NCBI GenBank assembly: GCA_008973525.1
Contig: WACJ01000519.1
Coordinates: forward strand, 1,240,001 to 1,304,000
Source of the DNA: Stenopsyche tienmushanensis
Lineage: Eukaryota; Arthropoda; Insecta; Trichoptera; Stenopsychidae
Direction: 5' to 3'
DNA length: 64,000 bases
This document shows positions 10,680-21,674 of this stretch, in pieces (within the stretch, counting starts at the first letter, position 1; each line of letters starts with the position of its first letter). The notes beneath the pieces were generated by a model. It was given only the letters and a program-made list of their open reading frames with translations, made no database searches and was not told the DNA's origin. Position numbers and translations under genes: made by a program.

Positions 10680-11582
10680 GATTCTTTGTACTTCTCTCTC
10701 TATACACACAAATTTTGCTGTTATGTTTTTATTTGTTGTTTAAATGTCCCTTTTTATTACTAAACTAATATTCCTGTATATCTAGCATTACGACGAAACT
10801 TTTTTCCTTAATAATATTGCAGACAAAGTGTATCATTATATCTTCTATTTGCGAAGAACTATGTGCTTACACATGATTCCTGTCCTAAGATACATGTATT
10901 AATAATACTTTCAGAGTGCCAGAGGTGCGATAATTTGAGTTGTTTAGACTAAAACAAATTAAATTCACATTCCGCTCCCATTTGCGTTTGACACAGAAGA
11001 TCATAGTGTGACGTCTTAATGCCAATTCCGGGATGTTTCAAAGAAAATCTGCAGAACGTGTTATTTTGGCAGGTTGCAAAGTCAAGATGGATAACTTTAA
11101 CTTACATGGGTAATAATTAACACGTGCCCTTTGAAAGCGGGTAATCAGAAGGATCCTGGGGTAATAAATACGCCGAGGAATCACATAAATGAGTGAAGGT
11201 AGCGGAGCAACCCTCCCCTCGCTGCGAATATGAACTCTGACATAAAACACGTAGAAATGTTGTTCTCCAAAAATATTTTATCCCGCTTCGGGAGTGGGCG
11301 GATGCGAAGATTAATGTCTTCCAGTCGATATCCAAAGGTATGATAATTTTTTTCCCGGCCCGGGAACATCTCTCTTCTGCCGCCCGGTTCATTATTAACT
11401 GGAATCAACGCGGGGAGGAAGTGTATTACCTTAAAATTGTGATACATAGTTGTTATTTAAATGTGGAATTAATTCTAATCTATGATAAGCTCCCGCGTAA
11501 GATATTAAACAACAAAGTGTCAAGAAAATAGAATTGATGGAATTAAATCCCAGCTGAGATGGCGTTACATCATCTTATAATA
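10680..11582. other. Unassigned stretch
   Basis: The left 60 bp may still belong to the mariner end. Three overlapping minus-strand frames at 11038-11447 look like chance frames in a less AT-rich patch. No element ends seen. Confidence 0.35.
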
Positions 11583-11725
11583 TACAGCTGCGGCAGAGAA
11601 ATTACCTTATTTTAAAAATTAACTAACACAAACAATATAATAGATATCAATTCAATTTCTTTTTATATGTAACAGAAAAATAATTAAAGTTTTTATTTAA
11701 GCTTTAAAAATTATATCATTATAAA
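11583..11725. repeat. Family C terminal fragment (C3)
   Basis: CTGCGGCAGAGAAATTACCT at 11588 is followed by TTAACTAACACAAACAATAT and TATCAATTCAATTTCTTTTT. The same end type appears at 8036 and, inverted, at 8722 and 37180. The opposite end is missing. Confidence 0.5.
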
Positions 11726-13087
11726 TATTTATATAAATATTGTGACGATTATAAATACAAATTTTGCAAGATGTGGTACATCATCCCGCGTCCAAGACTC
11801 TCGGTCGACTCTCTATTTTTTTAACGCCCTTCGCAATGTAATGTTATATACAAGCATTTATTTAACGTTGACTCATCTCATCTCACAAATTTTCGGCAAT
11901 TTTTAATTCCACGCGACTTTCACAAATACGTTCATAACTAAAAACGACGGCAATCGATCGTCGCCTTCTAAATTTGGTCGTTGAGAAAACCGATTAAATG
12001 TGACACCAATTATAAATAGAATGAAATAATAAAAAGTTTTATTGAAAATGGATTTAATTGGAAATATACAACGAAGATTTAATTGGCCAAATTGTATTCG
12101 AGTGTGGTGAAAATTAACCACTCCTGCGCGTAACCAATTCTCGCAGTCTATAAATCTCGCAATATAATTAATGCGGGTCATGTTGCATATGGCCGACGTC
12201 GAATTTGTTACGCTCAACTTATTCATTAAAACTACTAATTTCGAAATGGTTTAAGTAGGTTCACTGCGCATTTTAATCAAGCGCGAAGTATGACTTCATT
12301 GTGTCAATCGAATCTCCTTCGATATTTCAATATCGAATGTATTAGGGGGCTCAATAGTATACTTCGGATTTTTATATTAAGGAACCCGAAAGTATTCGAA
12401 AATTTTGAGACATTGTGTTTGAGCTCAGTTTATGTCTAGATACAGGAAATATTGGAAACATCTTTGTAATTTATTTTTTTATGTAACACCCAATTTTTAT
12501 GCCTTAAGCCCAGATTGACTCTTCTTTTTTGCATATGGTGGGACATGCAGAGAATAAATAATTATGAATCAATGAAATCGAGAGAAACTATAACTAAACA
12601 AGTCTGGAATCGGAAGACGTGATGCATAAACGATTGCGGCACATTTCATAGAAAATGGTCCCGACCAACAAGTCGGCTGCGATGAACGACGGAACACGCT
12701 TAGGACTTTATTCGTTCGGTGATAGCGGTCGAAATTTATTTATAATCAACCCATGGCTGGAGAATCAGCGACAAGCAAGAAAACATGCGGGATATGGAGC
12801 AAGCGGGCGAAGCAATGGTGGTAGATGTTTCATTGAAGCATCTTTTCGAACTCGAAGTTGTTCGTCTTTTTGAATATTCCCCTCGTTGGGGTTCAGAAGC
12901 GAAGAAAGACACATCCTCTTCACTTCACATCCAGGATCTGGGTCTGGTAGCCTTTTTTTACTCATACGGGACGGACATTCCTTTCTTCCCGGCTTAACCT
13001 TTTGAGGAATGAGCAAATTTAAAAATCAATTAAAACGTTGATGTCATCATTGCTTTACACCGATTACTTCCTTGAGTTACTTACGAT
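11726..13087. other. Unassigned stretch
   Basis: No recognised gene. Small open frames on both strands at 12655-13016 overlap each other and carry no known motif. TATCGAA-like words near 12310-12330 are not informative. Confidence 0.35.
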
Positions 13088-13449
13088 TACTACTGTTGAG
13101 GCGGGGGCGCTTTCGGGGAAGAGTCCCTGGATGGCCCCCCGCCCCCACATGTTCGACGGGATGGCCGCGCTAACGCATGGGTCCGTTCTTCTATCGAGCC
13201 GTGATGTTGCTGGACGAATGTATGGGAATAGACGGGCGTCAAATAGAAAGACTCATTTCTCTAAATAACTATTTATTCCACACGAGAGAGAAATAGAGAG
13301 ATCTGGCTGCAAGAAGGACGACCTCCCGCAGTCAAGGTTAACCAACGACTCTCCCGACTCCCGACTCCGCTTCGCTGGAAATCTGACGAATTAAATCTGC
13401 TCAGATTAATAGCGCTACTACCTGGGAATTGTAAATTGCCCACCCTACA
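13088..13449 (-). mobile_element. LTR-B solo LTR, truncated
   Basis: Matches LTR-B from the GCGGGGGCGC block through GACGGGCGTC and CTAAATAACTATTTATTCCA to the terminal GCCCACCCTACA. Sense is minus. A middle stretch present at 9900-10000 (from the GGCAACGGTGCACGC block to the GATGTCGC block) is deleted. Confidence 0.65.
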
Positions 13450-15397
13450 CTAAGAATACACATCTGCAGTTATTGTTTCACCAAGTTCCATAAATTCAAA
13501 ATGAATAATTCAAACTTAAATACCCCACCTAACGTTTAAAAGAATCTTGCAGGTCATCAATCTGAGCTTTGGAGTCAAAAATGGTTTTCATCCTAGCGAA
13601 AGCCATTGACGTTTACGACTTGTGTTATCATAAACTACCTTAGTCAGAATTAGGTGCCAAAATGGAGGACCTTTTATTCTTGACAACAAAACATTGCACG
13701 TGTTTCGTCGCTCTCAAGCACTCAACACTCGACAAACACAGCTCAAACTGACGTCTATCAAAATCGGCAAGCTCTTATCAATACACCTAATATATATATT
13801 TTTTTGTCATTAAGTAGTTTTTAACTTTTTTTACTAAATTTTCAAATACTTTCGGGTCCACCTAATATGTTTCGATGTAAAATTATTTCAATTGCGTTTT
13901 TCGAAGCGCCATACCTGTTCATCTCATGGATTATAGGATGATATTATTCATTTAATTATAGTTGGGATGAAGTTTCGAGAATTACCATTCAAAAAGAATG
14001 AAATATGAAAGCTGAAGCAAAACTTTCCAAATGAGACCTGATTTTTCTTTCATCCCTGGAGCTTTGAAAACTTTAATTTTTTGCACTGTCTGAATCGTCT
14101 TAATTTCATGGAGTCAAACTGCTGTTCTTCCACAGCACCGGATTATGCTACCTGCTGAAATTCCCCGTTGAAAAATATAAGATAATATTCAAAATTAACA
14201 ATCGGACACATCTGTCGCTGTTGAATCGATATCGGGCCTGTTTGAAACAATCAGTCAAGATATTGAGACGATCATTTGCAAATTTGAATTCAAGGCTTGG
14301 ATGTAAAAATATACAGGCGTCGAAGAAGTATCGATCGAAAATAATCGAGTCAAACGTGTAAGAGCATCGGCTGGAGAACGGGGAAGACAAGGGTTCCATC
14401 CCTTCTGAGACCGATGTCTTTTCCATTTTATTTCGACATCTCAATTTATTGTCTCCTTCGATTTTTCATGACCTCACTTAAGTGGAATTCAGTTTTGCAT
14501 CAAAAATGGAATTCACGGCTTCGCACCAAGAGTTAATTTAAAATGCAAAGCCCAACATTGGAAGCAGCGGGAGCGTATTCATAACGTGGAGCTGGATTAA
14601 AGCAAATCTATTATATTTTTCACAATGCCAAAAATCAAAAATAACCGGTGTATGCATCGTGAAAACAAAGACACAGCGCAAAAAAAATAATATCATTTTT
14701 ATTAACGAATATTATAATATATGCACGCGGATGGATTGGTTGGTACGAGCGACGGCAGATGTTAGGCGAAAGCGTTGTGCATCTATTACCTTCCAAGTCA
14801 AGTGAAATTTTTGATCATATAAACGTCAAATATATTCGAATAAAAGCATACGATTCAAAAGAAGAGTTTAGCAAAAAAAAATAGAGTATTTAGGTAATAT
14901 GTTTAAACTGAGTCTTTCAATAGGTACTCTCAAAATTTGTTAGGTTATGGCGACCATGTCATTAAAGCAAAATCTATTAAATTTATTGTGAATTATTTAA
15001 TAATATAGAAGATAAAATATAGAACAACGTGTGCAAATCATCAAAATTTATTTTCAAAATCAGTACTCTAGTACCCGTACGTTACCGAAACGCAAGGTCT
15101 GCTGAAAACATCACTGCTGTGCGTGAGTGTGTATGGGAACACCCGAGACATTTCTCGTCGTTCGCAAGAACTTCGCCTTTATTGGGCTTCAACTTAGCGA
15201 ATTTTGCATCAGGAATTGGGTCTGTTCCCAACATAAAATCCAATTGAACCAAAAACTTAAAGATAGATAACAGAAACAGAAAGATAACGATTATAGACAA
15301 CGCCATGTATACGCTAATTGGGCTCTGGAGCAGTTGGAAGTTGATCCAAATTCGCCAAAAAAGTAACTTAAGTAACTTATTATAGCCTGAACTGGAT
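13450..15397. other. Unassigned AT-rich stretch
   Basis: Nearly 2 kb in which I recognise neither a gene nor an element. The minus-strand frame 14148-14444 (98 codons) shows no known motif. Confidence 0.4.
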
Positions 15398-15749
15398 GAT
15401 ATGGCGTCGAATAAAAAGACTCTCTTCGCTAAATAAATATTTATTCCACACAAGAAAAAGAGAGAGATGTGGCTGCAGGAAGGTCGACCTCCCGCAACCA
15501 AGGCTAACCGACGATTCTTACCGACTCCCGCCTCCTGCGCGTCACTCCCCAACCGGCAACGGTGCACGCGCAAGCAGCGATCGGTCGGTATGCAGGTGCA
15601 ATATCTCCGCAGGGCCACAAGAGATGGCGCTGTTAAAATAACACATTGCACTTGAAGAGAGACGAAAGATGTCGCTGTTAATCTGGAGAATTAAATCTGC
15701 TCAGACTAACGGCGCTATTGCGTGGGGATGCTAAATCGCCCACGCTACA
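15398..15749 (-). mobile_element. LTR-B solo LTR, truncated at its 3' (U5) side
   Basis: Covers GGCGTCGAATAAAAAGACTC to CGCCCACGCTACA, including CAGGGCCACAAGAGATGGCG and the long CTGCTCAGACTAACGGCGCT segment near the LTR start. It is one of the better preserved copies of the 5' half of the LTR (sense minus). Confidence 0.7.
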
Positions 15750-15784
15750 ACACAAAAATTACGTCTTTAATGCGAACGCGCACC

Positions 15785-15936
15785 CCGCCCTTATCCACAA
15801 CATTATCATTATTAAACTTATATATTAACAAACATTTGAGTTTGTTCTTTTAAATAAATGACATTTTATTATTTTTAAAATAATTGCCGCTTCAGGGCGC
15901 TCGCTTTAAAAAAGGAAGTTTCCCTGCCGCATCCTG
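15785..15936. repeat. Family C terminal fragment (C4)
   Basis: Ends with GGAAGTTTCCCTGCCGCATC, the inverted form of the family C end. Inner sequence TTGTTCTTTTAAATAAATGA and CTTCAGGGCGCTCG matches the inverted partner of 8227-8320. Confidence 0.5.
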
Positions 15937-17509
15937 ATATTCATTTTAATCATCCATATTTTATGATCTAAATATTAATATTATTTATAGTTAATTGAGA
16001 TGAAACATTGTAAGTAAATAGGGCTTATGATCTATCGTATATTTTACTCATCATTGATCACAGTTTCCACATTGAAAGCCTTTGAACGCTTATTGAGATG
16101 TTTGAAATTTGCATTTTTGTCGCGAATTACATTTCAACGAATCGCGTATGTCTGATTTTGAGCATTCCTTATGAATACGAACGTTGCTGAGCGTGAATAT
16201 TTTCGTTTCCTGGAGCCATTTCAGGAATTTGTTCAAGTGCACCGACAAACTGAAACATATGAACCAAATTGAGTTGTCTTCGGAGAAAAGTGTGCGGTTT
16301 CGCCGTACAATTTGCCCTGGATGCAATTTGTTTTACCAAATAGAAGAACCCTTACAGCCCTTACCAGTAAATTACTCTACTGCCATAGGAATTCGGCTGA
16401 TAAAGAAGCCATGATAAATTACACGCACGCCGGCCTGGAATGGCAGCAATTAAAAATACTATTGAACATCCATAGAAATGGTCGCTTTTCAAGGAATTAA
16501 TTTCATCCCGATTTCATCATTATACTCATTTTTATTTGAGTCGATTAACTCCGAGTTTAAGGGTCGGAATGTCAGTTGACCCGAGAAATTCGCGAACAAA
16601 ATTACTTACATTCTTTCTAGGCGAGTGAGAATTTAATTCCAGAAAATAGTTGACTACAACTAACGAAAAAATGGCAATTCCCTGGAAACTTATTTAATTT
16701 ATTACTAAGACGCTGCAGTTGCAACAAAATCAAAATAAATTAATCCAAAGACGCAGACCTGAGAGCCATTTATATCTTCTGAAAAGATTCAATTCATCTT
16801 AAGCTCTGAAGCGTAATATTATATGAAAGCATATTTACATTAATTATTCAACACTTCAAAAAGGATGAAATAAATGACCTATTATACTTTCAGCGTTGAG
16901 ATACCGTAGCAAAATAGATAAGCAAACAAGCCCAAGATATAATAATATTGGATTATGGCTCTTTCTTAAGCTCAATTTTATATATATTCGTTTAGAAAAC
17001 TACTATTTCAGCTTGAAATGCTAATAAATTCGATCTAAATAATTTATTTCTGCATTAATACTGAGTTCATCTATGCTTCAAACGATGGTGTCTAGTATAT
17101 TATCATGACATCGCGAAAAAATGATGAATGAAACTCTAAAACCAATGGTATAGTTTGCATATTATTGCGTTTCTATTTAGAATTATGCGGTAATCGAACT
17201 GTTTCGCGTAAATCAAGCCGCAATAAGGATTGAGCTAACTTTGACTACGCTTAAAGAAGATACGGATCGTCATCACGAAGTCTCGCAGCTGAAGTGTCTC
17301 GAATTGAAAACTTGTAAACTAATATCTTGAACCAGATCATTAAACACTACTCACGAATAATTAGGTTAAGTTTAGCTCACGAATAATAAACATACATATC
17401 ATTACATAAATAAACTATACAAACAAGACTGGTATGGACATCATTAGCTAAAAATTCTATTTTAACTTGAAATTCTATTTTAAAGATGCGAGCCCTTAAA
17501 CTGTTACCG
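15937..17509. other. Unassigned AT-rich stretch
   Basis: No recognised element or gene. The overlapping 62-78-codon frames around 16090-16500 appear to be chance frames. Confidence 0.4.
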
Positions 17510-17895
17510 GCCGCTGAAAGTAATAAAAAGTCCAGGGGAGATATTTTTCCTCAAAACTCTTTCAGAAAGCCTTAAATACTCTAAAATTGGAGGGAGTGGC
17601 CACAAGGAGCCCGTGTTCAACCGGTCCGAATTTCAGACCACTGACACATCTAAAGAGCGCCTCACAATTTAACGCCATGCCCAAACATATACACAGAACA
17701 TGGTCTGTATCCATAAATGGATCTCAGCACGAACACTCCGTGCCCTGAGACTAGCCACCGAAAGCTGTCTTCAGCCGCTCTTTAATTCTCTGAGAAATAC
17801 TATGCACAGAGCTTACAAGCACCCACTCCTTTCACTCTGTGCCTTTCAAATGGAGGTTCCAATGGTGCAATGGAAGAAGTTATGCTAAAACACCA
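17510..17895 (-). repeat. Dispersed repeat F, copy 4
   Basis: Shares the CTCTTTCAGAAAGCC, TTCAACCGGTCCGAATTTCA and AACATGGTCTGTATCCATAA blocks with other F copies, and the CACCCACTCCTTTCACTCTG block with 1455-1480. It is the longest F copy apart from 35392. All frames are interrupted. Confidence 0.5.
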
Positions 17896-18114
17896 GTCCA
17901 ACCTCATCTTGAAAGGGACTGCAGCAGATGATGGACTAAAAGGACCCCCTTTCCCATGGTGCTCGTATTGGTTTGGTCTTTGTAGTAACCAGCAATGTAG
18001 ATGAATCGCTGTTCGAGCAGCCTAAAACCGTTATCCCCTGTGTTTACTATGCTGTTAAAGACAGATGCGCAGATGACGCATTTTATACATAGTTCTGCTC
18101 CTTCTGTAAATGAC

Positions 18115-18365
18115 AGATCCACTTTCACGACACAGGGTAAGCTACGCATCCAACTCATGTTACCTGGGATACCCCGACAAACCGATAAGGCCGCTTTTGT
18201 CCACCTCTACTACTCTACATTATTTCCCCAAGGGTTTGACTGTTATCCACAGGCGTAGGATTGCCCTCTGGAATTTCATGGGTGAGCATCGTAGAGTGAA
18301 ACATCCACCCGGGCCAATATACACAGGCAGCTCGCAAAATACACAGGGTGCAAACCCGTAAATAT
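18115..18365. repeat. Dispersed repeat E, copy 1
   Basis: CCACCTCTACTACTCTACAT, then GACTGTTATCCACAGGCGTA, matches in inverse orientation the stretch at 28500-28680 (TGTGGATAACAGTCGA, ATGTAGAGTAGAGGTGG). Non-coding and of unknown class. Confidence 0.5.
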
Positions 18366-18459
18366 AATATTCAATACCCGCGAGGAGACCCTCTTTTTCT
18401 ACATCTTGTTGCTAATAAAATAATTGTATGTATTATATGGGGTGGAATAGCGTTTTGAG

Positions 18460-18645
18460 GGAAGACCTCTACGACCCAAAACTCTTACAGAAAGCCCTAA
18501 TGCTCTAAAATTTAAAATAGTGGCCACAAGGCTTTCTTGTTCAACTGGTCCGAATTTCGGACCACTGACACATCAAAAAAGTACTTCGCGATCGAACGCT
18601 ATGCCTATGCAACCTACAAACGATTGAACTAGACCAACTGTATAT
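18460..18645 (-). repeat. Dispersed repeat F, copy 5
   Basis: Contains AACTCTTACAGAAAGCCCTA and TTCAACTGGTCCGAATTTCG, then ends with AAACGATTGAACTAGACCA, like the copy at 1060-1320. Confidence 0.5.
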
Positions 18646-19442
18646 TTTTCATCTGCCTATTTTTTTTTTTTTGTTTAATCCCTACATGACTCAAAAATTA
18701 ATGTATAAAATCAGATTTTCTTAATTATTGCACGAACAAAAATGCAATTTTTACAAACGACCGTACGAAAATAATGCGGTCTCGAGGAAGCATTAATATA
18801 GATAATATTACTGCTAAGCACATAAAGAAAAATCTCATATAGTTGAGCGTCGATAAAACGTACATCAATCGGATTCCGACATTTGTAACAGATCGCTTAT
18901 TTGAAAAACAAGATATCGTTGAATACATCTGTCTTCATTTTTTGGCAGAGGGATTCGCCAAGATAGCAGGGGTCGTCAACCCTCCTATTGATCCCTAATT
19001 CTGCAATTCATTTCACGGACAGGATCAGATCTGTGTGACTAATTTCTGGCTTATCAATCTATTGGCGGGAACATTCACAATCGCGATTTCAAAACTTATT
19101 TCATGGAAAAAAATATGCATCCAAAATAATCCAAGACGAATCAGATCCATGGCTGATTTTAGAATTATTACAAAATTCATTCAACGAATGGATATATGCC
19201 AAGAATATCCATCCAGTTGTGTTGGAATGGGGATTTCCAGGATGATTAAACCCCTCGAGCTACGTTCCACCCCGATGCATTTGCTTTATATTGGACGACT
19301 CTCGAATCCATTCACTATCAGATCGAAAGAAGGCCCAAATGTAAAATGAAATGAATGGATGCAGACATAAAGATTTTGACATGCTGCAATATGTATATAT
19401 TATCATTTTTTATTCAGAGGGAGCCTCAATATTTTGTTACGT
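18646..19442. other. Unassigned stretch
   Basis: A 104-codon + strand frame at 19035-19349 has no motif I recognise. Nothing else found. Confidence 0.35.
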
Positions 19443-19548
19443 TTGGATCTGGCTGCGAGAAGGACATACTCCCGCAGCCAAGGCCAACTGACGACTCTCT
19501 TCGATTCACAGCGCTATTGCATGGGGATGTTCAATCGCCCACTTTACA
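19443..19548 (-). mobile_element. LTR-B short fragment
   Basis: About 105 bp: GGATCTGGCTGCGAGAAGGA through AGCGCTATTGCATGGGGATG to CGCCCACTTTACA. The middle of the LTR is deleted. Sense is minus. Confidence 0.6.
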
Positions 19549-20930
19549 TTTGCATATAATTTTTTACAGAATTTTTGAATACTTTCAGGTCCTCCTAATA
19601 TTTAAATCCATTTAAGATGGTATTATAACGCTCTATTTTTAAGGATAATTTTGGACACAAACGTATCGGTTGTTCCAATCAAATAACGCATTAAAATAGG
19701 ATTTTGAATCGACTGTCAAAACAAAAAAAGGCATGAACTGTGTAAATAGGAAAGAATTCACAGTTGGATACCCACATGTGCAAAAAATCCCTGATGATAC
19801 AAGTTCATTGATTTTATTTACTGAACACTGAAACGGAAAAATAAATAGACGGCATGGATTGAATTGTTTTACGGGATAAATTCGACGCAGGGACTTTCTA
19901 CTCGATCCAATTGTCTTGTGCCGCGTTAAGAACCTCCACATTTTAATTGCTTCCATAATATAAAACTTTGAGCAAAATAGGGAGCGCCGTAAAGTCAGTT
20001 ATATGTATGTCTTTTAAGTGTACATAAAAACATTTATTTGTCATAATGCCCTTATTGCGAACGTGTGCAAGTTTCTCTTTATTTCGACAATAATTTCGCG
20101 ACTATTTTGGGTCCGTTTTGGAGTCTTGAATTCTAATTGTATGCAAATGAGATTTTCGCCCGTAGCTGTGTGCTTCGTGTAGTTTCGTGTTTTTATTGCA
20201 GGGTCACTGTTCAAATAAACACCCATGAAATATGAACTTGTATGACCCTAATAGCTCCGAGTGTGTCCTGGACCAATCTGGATGAAATATTTCGCGTTTT
20301 CCTTTTTTACCGTCCCATGTGGTTATAATTTTTGGTCATTAAAATGCCAAGCTTTAAGGATTGTTTGCTCGCTGCTGAAATTCGCAATTTAAATGTCTGT
20401 ATGACTTTAAGGATTATGGCTTTCTTTTGAGTTGCAGGCTGTCGACTTCCTTGGCAGATTTTTTACATTTATCCCTCTGACATAAAAAAATAATTAATTT
20501 TACTGTATCTTTCTTAAACAGATGCAACATTAAAAGCCCAATAATATTTTATTGCGATAAATCCCGATGAAATAATGATTCGCATGGCGGCATTCACAAT
20601 TCCATCCGAAATTGAAGTCCTTTCTGAGAAAATTCGACGAAAAGGCGTATTTTCAGACGAAAATATGTATATTTCATGTTGTTTCTTCTTTTCATAGAGT
20701 TCAAAGAGATGAATAATTAATATAAATATTATTTTATATACTATGTCGTTTCACAGCTTCAAACGAATTGAATCCTTTTACAAGATGTAAATGACTTCTG
20801 AAAGGCGTATAATACTGGCTAGCCAGGAGCGACATTTATTTTAAATTAGTTTTGTACAACCATACCGATTTAGAACCTAATTAAAAGGAGTACTGATTTT
20901 TATATTTTCAGCTAAGAATATTTAAAAAAT
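19549..20930. other. AT-rich flank of the intact LTR element
   Basis: No recognised gene. The last four bases (AAAT) are repeated right after the element at 25616. Confidence 0.4.
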
Positions 20931-21140
20931 TGTAGCGTGGAGGCATAATTAAATAATTAAAAATAGTGTACATGCGGCGAAATCCATGGGATTTCGCCGT
21001 TGCCAGTCCTTACGGTCAAGAAACACGGTCAAGAAACAAGAAGTACCGCAATAAGGGCTGGATCGACGCGCTCCATGTAGATAAGGACGCTGGCGTCGGT
21101 TACATAGATAAGAAAGGGTGGCCTGGCTTCAATTGCCAGG

Positions 21141-21183
21141 TATAAATGTGACGCTCTGTAGAAATATTACAGAGACGTCAGTT
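21141..21183 (+). promoter_or_regulatory. Probable LTR core promoter (TATA box and arthropod-type initiator)
   Basis: TATAAATG at 21141 is followed about 37 bases later by TCAGTT at 21178, which fits the arthropod TCAGT initiator consensus. The spacing is a little longer than the usual 30-35, so the start call is tentative. The copy in the 3' LTR is at 25167-25209. Confidence 0.55.
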
Positions 21184-21330
21184 CAATCCTAGGCCTTGCC
21201 CGAGGAACATCTTTTCGGAGATTGTTCCGTTGGAGCCTCCATACATCGCCAGTCTCGCTGCACTTCGCCTGACTGGATAGTTCACCACACGCCATTGCCA
21301 TCCACGACTGTGCGCTCCGCATTTTATATA

Positions 21331-21336
21331 AATAAA
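21331..21336 (+). terminator. Poly(A) signal of the LTR
   Basis: AATAAA directly after TTATAT, about 150 bp downstream of the probable transcription start. The equivalent site in the 3' LTR is at 25357-25362, where the element's transcript would end. Confidence 0.65.
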
Positions 21337-21590
21337 TGCGTTGAGCTGACACACAGTCTTTAAATTCATCATCTCCATCTACGATCAGAACGAGCAGAAC
21401 ATCCCCTTAGAGAATCCTGACAAACATCCGTAGTTCACCGGCGCCGTCCTCGTGGTCCAGACTAACGTTACGAACCGCTAAACTTCGAGTGACCTTTGGA
21501 TCCGGGCTCCGCGATCCGGATAACGCAGCATCCGCTGCAGCTACGAAGGAACGCAGGGGTGCCTATAGTCAGCGGCCCCCTACGTTACAG

Positions 21591-21610
21591 TGGTGTCGCA
21601 GAAGTGGGAT
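21591..21610 (+). promoter_or_regulatory. Primer-binding-like site
   Basis: TGGTGTCGCAGAAGTGGGAT starts two bases after the LTR end. It resembles the complement of a tRNA-Leu 3' end (TGGTGTCAGAAGTGGGAT type) with two extra bases, GC. That comparison is from memory and needs checking against tRNA sets. Confidence 0.55.
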
Positions 21611-21674
21611 TTCTGCTTTCGATTGTGGAATGCTGACAAGGAGAACAACCGAAGCTATAACTTCAGGAGGAGAA

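Larger units (their letters stand above)
20931..21589 (+). repeat. 5' LTR
   Basis: 659 bp, TGTA...TACA ends. U3 has a perfect hairpin at 20975-20999 (11-bp arms, 3-base loop), a direct 13-bp duplication (ACGGTCAAGAAAC at 21012 and 21025), a 6-bp inverted repeat just before the TATA box, and a 12-bp-arm inverted repeat over the probable start site. The poly(A) signal AATAAA is at 21331. R would then run from about 21180 to 21350. Identical to the 3' LTR. Confidence 0.92.

Noticed and set aside
15082..15651. 189-codon minus-strand frame
   Set aside because: Its right half is LTR-B sequence and its left half an AT-rich flank. It spans an element boundary and has no domain.
17904..18158. 84-codon minus-strand frame with several cysteines
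   Set aside because: No recognisable family. It lies between repeat F and repeat E and is likely repeat-derived.
21489..21674. Extension of the gag frame into the 5' LTR
   Set aside because: It begins inside the LTR and crosses the primer-binding site. The ATG at 21675 is a better start.
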